From positions 62,001 through 126,000 of the forward strand of contig CAJNDS010002786.1 of assembly GCA_905221605.1 (NCBI GenBank): a stretch of 64,000 nt of DNA, in the 5' to 3' direction. Below the pieces are notes generated by a model. The model was not told where the DNA came from, did not search any database, and saw nothing but the letters and a program-made list of their open reading frames with translations. The first letter of the stretch is position 1; every line of letters begins with the position of its first letter. Of the stretch, positions 21,440-32,600 are shown piece after piece. The position numbers and the translations under genes were made by a program. Source of the DNA: Symbiodinium natans. Taxonomy: Eukaryota > Sar > Dinophyceae > Suessiales > Symbiodiniaceae.

Positions 21440-22660
21440 TTGTCTAACCCGGAATTCTCTTCTACGTGACCTTTGACCTCAAGCTCAAGGTCACGAAAGG
21501 CCTGTTTTCGGCTTCGCTTGTGGACCATGCTTCCTTTGCTTGTTCCGGTTCGCTTTCGGACAGCTCGGTGCCTCTGTGCCCCCTCGAAATCTTTGCTAAT
21601 CTGCTGCTTGGCTTCGTGGATCCCGACGCCTTGGCTGTGTGGCTTTCTGGCTCAGCTGGCTTCTTGGCTTCTTTTCTTCTGCGCTGTTTTGGGGTGCTTC
21701 TCGGCTCCTTGGCCTTGTTGGCTTTTATCCTTTTTTGGCTGCTGGGGCTGGCTTGTCTTGGCTTTTGCGGATCGTGTTTGCCTCTGAGCTACACTTGTTT
21801 GCAAATGCGGCGGGTGTGTGGGGGAGGGGGTGGCGCTTGCATCCTGCTTCGGGTGTCAACTTAGGACAGCATACATAGGACTCAAGCACCACTACCAAGG
21901 CTCTGTCTTCGGGGTCGCTCGTGAAGCTTGCGAGTCGGCCACACCTTGCCTGGGACTGCCCCGAAACTCAGGAGTCGAGGTTCGATCGCTGCTGTGGCTG
22001 TTCGTTATTTAGGAGCCCTTTCTTCGCCTCCACGCAGGCTGAAGAGCCTGGTCCTCACTTGGAGGATAAAATTATTGCATTCGGTCGACTCCTCCAGCAA
22101 GGGGTCGTGGTCTTCGTGGCCGTGGCAAGGGCAATGTAGGCGCCCGCTCCATGGGGCAGATTGGAAGAAACGGATCAAAGCAGCTTCGGTGCTGACCTCA
22201 CTGCGCTTGAGGTGCTGTCTACACGTGCTTGTCGGGCGCTTGCCAAATCTTGGCTTGAGCGGCCTTGTCCTCGGGTGGTCAGGCAGTTGCACCGGGTGGT
22301 TTGATGTCTGACCTGGTGCGGGTTCGGCCCCATGGCAAAGCAGCATTCGTTGACGCCCTTTTCATAAATGCCGTCGATGCTGTAGTTCGCTGTGCGCCGG
22401 CTTTCACACCGAAGCGGAGCGCGCTTGCAGTCCAGATCGCCGCCATCCACCCTCTTAACCTCTCGGCAGCGCGGTAAAACGCCTTCCTTATTGCCAGAGC
22501 TGATGCCCGCAATGTCGGTGGTTTGCATCCTTTCACTTCCTACCTGCCTACCCGCCAAGGCAAGAAAGGGTTCAGGTTTTTGCGGGGAATCCAGGGAGCA
22601 CAACAATGACGAGAACCATGCCTGTTGTCGTTTTTGGGTAGTTGATCTTCGGAGACTCCA
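21440..22660. other. Open on both strands, no assignable gene
   Basis: Plus frame 21466-21864 is Leu/Cys-rich and membrane-like. The minus strand over the same bases is Lys/Pro/Ser/Glu-rich. 22265-22477 and its complement are also both open. I see no conserved motif and assign no product. Confidence 0.3.
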
Positions 22661-22675
22661 TGGTGGGGGATAAAA

Positions 22676-22850
22676 CCATAAACCCCAAACCCCAAACCCC
22701 AAACCCCAAACCCCAAACCCCAAACCCCAAAGCCCAAACCCCAAACCCCAAACCCCAAACCCCAAAGCCCAAACCCCAAACCCCAAACCCCAAACATCCC
22801 CAAACCCTAAACCCTAAACCCTAAACCCTAAACCCTAAACCCTAAACCCT
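22676..22850 (-). repeat. CCCCAAA tract then CCCTAAA tract
   Basis: About 16 CCCCAAA units to 22802, then seven CCCTAAA. Confidence 0.95.
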
Positions 22851-23222
22851 GGGGTGTTTGTCGTGGCAGTTGTGCGCAGCGAGCCGCAGGCTCTCCAGAA
22901 AGATCTCGCCGCAAGGTGACCACCTGCCTTGGTGTGAGATGTGTGGCATGTCACAGAAGAAGTCATTGATGTTGATCCCGCCGTTGCTCATGTTTGCTCG
23001 TGAGGACAAGCAAAGCAGCTTGGCTGCTGAACGGTGCTCTGGGCGCACCAGACACCCTTGCAGAGGAGACTCTGTTGTTGCAGCACTTTCTTCATAGGGT
23101 GCTGCAATGTTTTTGTTTGAACCCATACGCAGGCCAAAACTAGTGCCAGCAACTAGCTGTTGAACGAAACATCTTCCCTTAAAGTCTGGCTTTCCACTCT
23201 CTGAAGGCAACTGCGTCTGCAA
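22842..23222 (-). CDS. 126-codon ORF, unknown
   Basis: Minus-strand frame containing ININDFFCDMPHISH and GEIFLESLRLAAHN. Balanced composition but no known family, and the strand disagrees with all recognised genes. It could be a shadow. Confidence 0.2.
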   Translation of the reverse strand: MQTQLPSESGKPDFKGRCFVQQLVAGTSFGLRMGSNKNIAAPYEESAATTESPLQGCLVRPEHRSAAKLLCLSSRANMSNGGININDFFCDMPHISHQGRWSPCGEIFLESLRLAAHNCHDKHPRV

Positions 23223-23630
23223 TTCGCAAGATCATATAGTCCCCTCCTAGCATTGGATGGTCTAGGCGGGATGGTACGTCCGACCTAGATGTTGCACTGT
23301 TTGAGGGCAGCTCATTTTGTCGGGCCCTCTGATTTCTCATCCTGGGCAGGCTCTGCCTTCATCGAACTGTTCCCTGTTTCCAAAAAGTTGACGACCAACA
23401 AATAGAGTTACGAAGTGATAGCGCTGGTTGCCCGCTACGCAAGCGAACCATGTAGCCATGTTTGCTCAAGCAGCGCGGCTTGAACCGAGCCGATGGCGGA
23501 GGACTAGAGTTCCACAGAGTTGTGCAGTCTCTTGAGGGTTTCAACAGAGGCCACAGGCGCCTGTTGTCCTTTGACTCAAACTGATGCTGCGGAGGAAAGG
23601 GCCTCTGACGGGCCAGCCATCAGTTTGCAG

Positions 23631-26600
23631 CATCGGCACGTGTTCGGATTGAAGCAGCGCGGCGGAATACAGATCAAATTTTGTCAGTAGCTGGTGCTAA
23701 ATGGCCTGCACTCGCTGTAAGCACCCTGAACCCAGAACCGTCAGCCCTAAACCCTAAAGCCTAAACCCTAAACCCTAAGCCCTAAACCAGGTCCGATGTC
23801 AAGAACAATGTGCACTACGCGGAGGAGACGCAGGTCATCTATCCGGCAGGCACCAATGCTGTCCTGTGGCAAGCTGACCAGAAGCAGCAGAAGATCTTCC
23901 AAGGTTCCGCCCTAAGAGGTTGAAGAGGTTGAAATGCAGCAACAAGCTGAAGGGTTCAAGTAGCTCATGATCTTTGTTCGTTTTTCTTGCTTGTGATTCC
24001 CATGATTTCCACCCCAGCTCAGGAAATGAAGGTGCAGAAGGTCTTACTTGCATGGCGGTGAACAACACGAAGCGCTACCTGGCTGTGGCAGAAAAGTGCT
24101 ACGAAGGGGCGATCTGCACCATCTTCGACTTGGTCACAGCCAAGAGACCTGGCTGGATAGCAGCTTGACCTGGTTCCCCTTCTGTCTTGTGTTTTCGCTG
24201 TTCTCGACACATGCCAGGAAGCGCAAAACCCTGTCCTGGCCAGAATCAGATGCACCAGAATTCGTTTGCGTGGCCTTCTCGTCCGACAGCAAGTACCTGC
24301 TCACACAAACGGGCAAGTCTCCGAGCGAGAAGCACGATTGGACTCTGATATACTGGATATGGGACAAGGCTAGATACATGGCATCTATCAAGGTGTCAAA
24401 TCCTCAAAACTCACTCATCCGTGAGTGCTCTTTCAATCCCACAGATTCTTCCATCGTTTGCGCCGCTGGGTGGGCACGTGGTTGAAACCCTGAAACCTAA
24501 ACCCTAAACCCTAAACCCTAAACCCTAAACCCTAAACCCTAAACCCTAAACCCTAAACCCTAAACCCTAAACCCTATGTTCCTGAGTGGGCACATCGTGG
24601 CTTAGAGATGTCGCTGGGGGGCTTTCTAAGGTCATCGGTGACGGCATCTTCAAGTTTATGCAGCTCAAGGTTCTGCTGCAGGGGGGGGGGTTGGCGAGAG
24701 GGAGAGACTAACCCAAAGTTGCCCTGTCATCTCACATGGGATGTGCGCATGTGGTGGCGAGGACGGTTTCAAGACGCTGCCAGTAGCTCCCGCCAAGCTG
24801 CAGAGCTTCATGTGCCACTCAGCTCTCTGTCCATGCCTCCATTTCTGTTTCGATCTGTTTCGGGGTTCGATTTAGGAGGGACAGGACGGAGCAATGAAGT
24901 GGCAAGACACGTGCATGGACGAGAATTTACTGCAGAACCGGCACTCTCTCTCCCAGTCAGACGTGTGAGAAGTTGTTGCTGCTGTTGAAGCCATCGTGGA
25001 CGTGGGAGTTTACGAATATGGGACCCTTAAAATAGGATTCCCCTACAGTAAGGACCCCAAGAAGCTACCCCCTAATACCGTAACACCCCCCCCCACATGG
25101 CCACAAGCTTACAAGGCCACACTTGGCTGCATGACGACAAGATGCTGGTTGGATGCGAGAACGGCGACCTCCTGCTCTTTGATAATGCTGGCGTCTCTGC
25201 TGCGGTTGCTACTTCTCAATATTTCTAGTACTAATAATATTCCCATTATTAATATTACTTTTAATTAATATTGCGATCATTAATATTACTATTATTAATA
25301 TTACTACTATAAATATTATACTTGTCTCCACCTTTTTTCTGGCTGGTTCCCTTCGGGGGCAGCCAAAGCTGCGGAGCTCTGAGACAGAGCAAGTAGGGAC
25401 GAGTGAGGAAGACATGGCACTTCCAAGCCGAGCCCCAACATATTCTTATCATTCATATTACTATTATCAATATTGCTATTATGAATATTACTTTTTATCA
25501 CTTTTATTAGTATTGTTAATATACCTCTTTCGGCTGGGAGGTCGACTTTTCTGATCAGGATGTGAGCTTAGGTGAGTTCCAGCTGGTACTGCCTACGAGC
25601 CCGGGCGAGCCCAGGGCAGCGACCTGCGTCATCTCCTTCTCGAAGGACTGGGTTTAGGGTTCATAGGGTTAGAGGGATTATAGTGTTTATAGGGTTTAGG
25701 GTTTTGGGAATGGCTCGCGTGAGCCACATACTGTTGCCAGGGCTTCGTGATTGGTGGTGATGATGGTTGCATCCGCGTGCCTTGACCGAACTGGCAGACT
25801 TTCTTCAACTATCCCCAAACCCTAAATAGGTATTCCCCCAAAATAGGGGTACCCCTTTGATACCCCAGAATAGAATAGAATTCCCTTAAAGGGGCCCCCC
25901 AAAATGGGCACCCCTAAACCACTGCCTACAAAACGTTTCAGAAAAGGTCTATGAGAAAAGCGATGAGCCCAAGGTGCGCTGATGCACATGGTCTGCCGAT
26001 GGCCATAGGCTTAGGATTTAGGGTTTAGGGTTTAGGGTTAAGGGTTTAGGGTTTAGGGTTTAGGGCAACGGGAACATGGGTAGATATGTAGGGCTATAGT
26101 TATGGGTATGGCTATAGTGTACCCTCAACCATGTTACAACCAGTTGTAAGTATTGTTACCCGACTTATAACCCCCACTCCCAGTTCCAAGAGACAGTGTT
26201 CGGTTGCAGTTTGAGGCCTCCGGCGTCTGAATCATGGGCTTTAGCTTGCCTGGTTGGAAGAGGAATCTTCATAGATATGTATCAGCTATCTTAATATGTA
26301 TAAGAAAGCATTCATACTATATATATATATATATATATAGATATATATATATACAAATACATGTATTTGTGATATGTCATTGAACAAGACATACTAGGTA
26401 CATTAGGGAGGGCAGCTGATCCACTAATTTGGTTTGGAGGCCTTGCAGGGGTGTAGGGTTAGGGCTTGGGGTTTAGGGGTTTAGCTTTGCGGGCTTGGGG
26501 TTCAGGGTTTCGGGTTTATCATGGGACTTTACCTTGCACCCTTAAGGTTGCACCCTGGGGTTTGGCTACACTTTTCGGAGATTCTGAGGGAATATTAGTG

Positions 26601-29600
26601 CCATGTTAGGAATATATTAAGGGGAACCTTTAGGTGGGGTACGAGTCTTAAGCCCTTGAGTTCAGGGGGCATCGCTTGATGTGCCAAACTCCGTGCAGGA
26701 GGTTTATCGCACGACCAAGACGCTGCAGGCAAGCGCGCTTTCAGACTTTGCTTAAGACAAGTTTGCAAGCATAGCAATAAATCAAATACAGAAGTGAATA
26801 AATACATAAGTACATACATAAGAGTGTGTATATCTATGTATTGTTCTACCTCAAAATGACCGCAAAAATAACTAACACACACACACACAGATACATATAT
26901 ATGTATATATATATATACTGCCACATGTGTATATATATATATACATACCTACATACATATATATATATATATATCTACAAATTATACATCCTTGTGAAGA
27001 TTCTGGGCTTCCAGGTGGAGGGCGGTGCTGGGGCTGTCCGCAGCTTAGCCCTGAGCCCCTCTGAGGAGAGCCTCGGCTTCGAATGGGTTTTGTGCACTTT
27101 GTCTCTAACTTTCTGTGTGCTGGTTTAGGGTTTAGGGTTTAGGGTTTAGGGTTTAGGGTTTCGGAACCCTGAACCCTAAACCCCTCAAACCTAAACCCTG
27201 AACCCGAGCCCTAAACCCAGTATTGCAAACGGTGCTTGGCGCTGCGCGAGACAAGGCTTTTAGCTGTAACAACCTCAACGTCTCAGCTCTACCAGCTGTC
27301 GCTGCTGGGGCAGGACCCGTCGCCTCCAATGGGCCAACAAAAACAGTAAAATGAGAGCAAAAAATGTTAATGCATCATAGTACAATATTAAAGATAACAA
27401 TAACAATAGTGCCTCCTGTCGTCATGGCTTGAATTTGCAGGACCTGCTCAAGGCAGACGAGACTCCGGCTTTCGATCCAGTCTTGACTCATTTTCACACA
27501 GGTGCCCTTGACAAGCCGCAGGGCCTTCGGGTCATTGGGGTGTCCTAAATCAGGGCGATACCTTTCATAGTGGAATCCCTTGGCAACAAGGCCCGCAACC
27601 CGAATGAACGCCCCACGCAGTTGCCACTCGCATCTGCTCCGGGGATAATGAAGGGGGGGTCGCGAGGGCTTTGGGGTGAGAGGCACGTGCAGTTTTGCTC
27701 GGTGTTCAGTTCACCCTGTGCTTGCTTTTCAGTATAGGCATGTCCAGGCGCGTAATCGGACCCAAGCTAAGCGTCGCTATAGCTGCTAATTTCAAGGGTA
27801 CGTTTATGCCGGAGACGGGAAGTCGGTCCTCCCTGGGGGTCCTTCCGGTTGCTTTTTGTTGCCAAGGTGCCATTTTGGGCATGGATGTTTGTATCAGGAA
27901 GCCCTTGGTAGTGACCTGTGGAGTTGACAAGTCGGCCCGGGTCTGGAACTACGTCGAGAAGACGTGCGCCCTGTGCAAGTGGTTCAACGAGGAGGCCTAC
28001 AGCATCGCCTTTCACCCCTCTGGGTTCCATCTGATTATCGGCCAGTCTGACAAGCTGCGTCTCATGAATCTCCTGATGGAGGACATGAAGACCTACAAGG
28101 ACATTCCCATCAAGCAGTGTCGGGAATGTCGCTTCAGCAATGGTGGCCAGTATTTCGCTGCGGTGAATACCAACGCGACGAACGCCATCCAGGTGTACAA
28201 AACCTACACGTGTGAGCCGATTGAGACACTGCGCGGCCACAACAACAAGGTCCGATCTGTTGCCTGGACACAGGACGACTCCATGCTCGTGTCCACGGGC
28301 GCTGATGGAGCCGTCTACGAATATTATGTCCAGGCCGAGACGATCCCGGGCCGCGAGGGAAGACGAGCCGCTTTCAAGGAAGAGTAACGGGGGAAAAGAG
28401 AGGGCATGGGAGGGGGGGGGGGGGAAGCGGAAGTACCTTTTCTTTTTGGTTTAATAAGTAGCTGAAAGGTTCACCAACACGGAGTAGCACAACCAAGGTT
28501 GGCAATGACTTTGTGCAAAAGGGCACCTCGTTCTCGAGCGTCATTGTGCATACAGATTTGGCAACAGGTGCAAATACAATGTGTCTTGCATGAACAGAAT
28601 CACTCACAATCTTGTACATTGATTTTTCCCCTGTGAATTGGGATCGGGAAATCGTGGATGCAATGCAAGGTTCGGACATTGCGAGGTCTTAGCCCGCAGC
28701 TCACTTGAATTGCTGAGGTATGTCGTGGGAAGCGACCAGATGCTGCGAGAGGTCTTTCAAGGCACGACGCAGAATGTGGTGAAAGCAAACACAACTTTGG
28801 GCCAAATCGTGTCGCCCACTTCAATAGCATTGCATTTGTAGCTTCAGCGTGTTTCATTGCTTCGCCATCATATACGGGTCGGAATAATTACCAATAGTAT
28901 TCCCTTATGGTCCCTTTATAGTTCTACCACAATAACCCCCAAGACCCTATAATTATTCAGGCCCCTACAGTACCCGGGCTTGAGTAGCTCGTTGTGCAGT
29001 GACTCAGGCTGGCCAACTCTGCAAAGAGCTTGTTTGCTGCAGTGGCAGAGCCGGATGCCCCGGGCCCTATCCGCTGCTACAAGTTTCCCTTGGATGGCAC
29101 CCTGATTGAAAAAGCTGTTGGTGTGGCACAGGCTTCACCATGAATTGTGGGGAGTTTACGGTTGCTTCTAGTATTTGGTGTATCATGCGATATAGCACAG
29201 CAAATTTAAGTTGCTGACTATAATGCGCAGTATGTACTATACAATCTAGAAGCACAATGTGCAATGTAGATTGTGCCATGTGTAGCTATATGCATGTACA
29301 TATATTATGTTATATTTCATTATATTATACTGTTTTGTAATCTTATCTTATATTATCTTATATCATATCATATCATACTATATTATATTATATTATCTTA
29401 TATTGTGTTGTATTATATTATATTATAGTATATTATATTATATGTTATGTTATATTATATTATATTATACTATATTATATTAAATTACAATGGCATGTAT
29501 AATTTTACCTATTTTAAGCTATATATATGTGTAAAAGTCTATGAAGTACTTAAAGTCTGTCAAACTGAAAATATGAAATATCCATATATATATATAAGTG

Positions 29601-32600
29601 TATATCTACATATAGATAATTTACATACATACATGTATACATATATATATATATATACAGGCTACTACAACGAGTTCTCAGCTCACGCCGCCCCCGCCAC
29701 CCGCATTCGCATCACATTTGACGACTACTTTCTCTTCTCCACAGCAGAGGACACAATTGCAGTGCTGCCCATCCGGCCCCGGGGTCCATACGGCTAGATT
29801 GAGAATACGAGGATTCATGGAGCTCTGGATATACCCCAAACTCTGTGCTTTCTCTCTTCCTCTAGGTTCAGTCACCATCCTCCTGCCAGCCAGCATGCAA
29901 GGGGGGACCCGCTGTATCCGGTCACGAGGACGGTACATTGTTCGTCTTCGATGTGAAGCGCAAAGATCGAAATGTCTCAAAGCGAGACAAGGCTGTGTAC
30001 ACAATGGTGTGTCATTCACTCTGTTGACTGGGCACACCCACTGGGTGCAATGTTGACGGCGGCTCCTTCATGTCTGAATGCAGGAGAGCGCCTTGCCTCC
30101 ATCTGACGAAATCCTGGTGACCCGGACCTTCCTAGACGACAAGCAGGCGCAGCTTGTGGAGTTCGAGCCGGGCGCCCAGAGCTGGAGCCAAGCGGTAGCC
30201 CCCCTTTTAACCCTAAACCCTAAACCATAAAACCCTAAACCCTAAAACCCTAAAACCCTAAACCCTAAATCCTAAACCCTAAACCCTTCACCCTGAGCCC
30301 TAAACCCTAAACCCCAAAAAATGGCAACGAAGAAGGGCTCCCGAATGAAGTTGCTGAGGCGCCAGGTCGACGAGCTGTCGAATCAGCAAGAGTTCCAGCT
30401 CAGGCCAGGCAAGACAGACTTGATGCATATATGTATACATATACATCTATATATATATATACACATACATGTGCATGTTTTGTATTAACTATAGAGAGTA
30501 TGTATATATATATATATATGTATATATATATGTGTGTATATATATATATATATTCTGATGCTCTCCTCACCACCTCTCATGGCCCAGGCACCGCGAGAGT
30601 TATCACAAGGAGGAGATGGTGGAGCTCGATGAGCGCTACACGGCCGAGATCGACCAAGAGCGCCAGAAGTATGAGATGCTTCGGGAGGAGGGGGTTTACG
30701 AAAAAATAGGGTTTAGGGTTTAGGGTTTAGGGCCCCTATAATCGACCCCAAATCGTAGGACTCCCCATTATAATAAGACCCCCCCAATAGGGTACCCCTA
30801 ATTTCGGAAGCCGCCAGGAGAAGAACGACGCGGAGATGGAAGCCGAGGAGAACATCAAGAGCTTGCAGGAGCACCACGCGAAGCAGGACCAGGAGCTGGA
30901 GAGTTCCTTTCAGCACAAGATGATGATTGAGGTCGACAAGTATCAGCGGCTCGGTCCGCACTGTTGCTGACATGTGAGTTCACCAGCCTTGGGGACAGAG
31001 TCGTTGAAGCAGCTGCTTTCGCAGGAATTCGAGACCACGAGCTCTTAACTTGAAGTGTGCAGTTATTCTCAGAGCATTCAATTCCGTTCCCTTCTCATCC
31101 CTTCTCCCTCATATCTTTTTGGGTGATGTGTTCCACTCAAAGGTAAAGGTGTATGTTGCAGAGGGTTCGGATTCCAGGGTGCTTTGTGTGGGGCCCGCAG
31201 TTTGGAAAGGAGACAAGGGAAGAAGGAGGCGAATGCAGAGAGAGCTTGTAATCTCTTTTTGCTTAGGGCCCATCTTTATCCCTGTTGTGTTTGTCAGTTG
31301 GTTGGTTACTTAATTCTTTTTGTTTGCTGAAGCGGTCTTCATCGCTTTGCTTTCTTCTTAGTTGGTCCTATCAGCCTGCATCTTAAAAGCCAAGGAAGCT
31401 CGCGGCGGAGCGTGAGGAGATCCACCGGAGGTGGGAGGAGGAGCATCGGCGCATCCTTGCGGAGCACCAGAAGAAGGTGGGGGCTTCCGAAATTCGGGGG
31501 TACCTTCTTGGGGTCCTTACTTTTTAAGGGAATCCTGATATATACATATATACACATGTATATATATATATATATATATAGTTTTTTTTATTATTTAAGG
31601 GGTTCCCTGGTTTTCGTAAGCCCACAGGTCAGCGACATGCAGGCCGAGTTTGAGGCGAAGCAGGCGGCCGACCGGGACTCCATCAAGCGCATCCTGAAGG
31701 AGAAGAGCCTCGCGGAGGATGTCCACGCAGAGACGATGCGGCAGCTTGAGCAGGACGCCGACCGGGAGATGTGTCCCATATGCTAACAGTCTCCTTCATA
31801 GTCATTACATCGTGCACCCTAATTACAATCCCTTTTAGGGACTGTTAGTATAAGGGGGAACCGAAGGACACCGACAGGGAGATCGAGGAGCTCAAGGAGG
31901 ACAAGGAGACCCGGCTGAAGGCGGAGAGAGACGACAAAGTCCGACTCCGGGGTCAGGCCGGCATCCACAAGCGGAACCACGAGGAGCTGAAGCGCCACTT
32001 TGTCATAGGTTGGGTAACATTTTCTACATTGTTTAAGGGTACCTAAACCCAATAAGGAATAAAGATTCAAGTTTTTAATACTCTCCCAACCATGAACTAG
32101 GCCAGATGCTCCTGAAGGAAGACGAGCTCCTCAAGTACCTGGAGGAAGCACGGAAGAAGGACGAGAAGATACAGCAGCTGAACAAGGAGCGAGACTACAA
32201 TGCGAAGGAGATACGTCAGAGGGACACCACCATCGGCGACAAGGAGGGGAAGATCTATGAGCTGAAGAAGCAGAATCAGGAGCTTGAGAAGTTCAAGTTC
32301 GTGCTGGATTACAAGATCAGGGAGCTGAAAGCGCAGATTGATCCCAAGAACGACAAGATTGCCGAGATGAAGAAGGAGATCCAAGCCATGGATGCGGATC
32401 TCGAAGACTACCACAAGAAGAACACGCAGCTTCAGGTGAACATCCAGCAGCTCAAGAGCAAGCACAACACCCTGCAGGACGACATCGTCTCCCAGCGGAA
32501 GAAGATGACGGACTGCCAGACGGTCATAAAGCGATTCAAGACGGACCTGCACGAGTGTGTGCAGTTCATTCAGGAGCCCCGGCTGCTGAAAGAGTCGGTC

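Noticed and set aside
24134-28240. Minus-strand frames opposite CFAP57
   Set aside because: They shadow well-conserved + strand exons and have no family character of their own.
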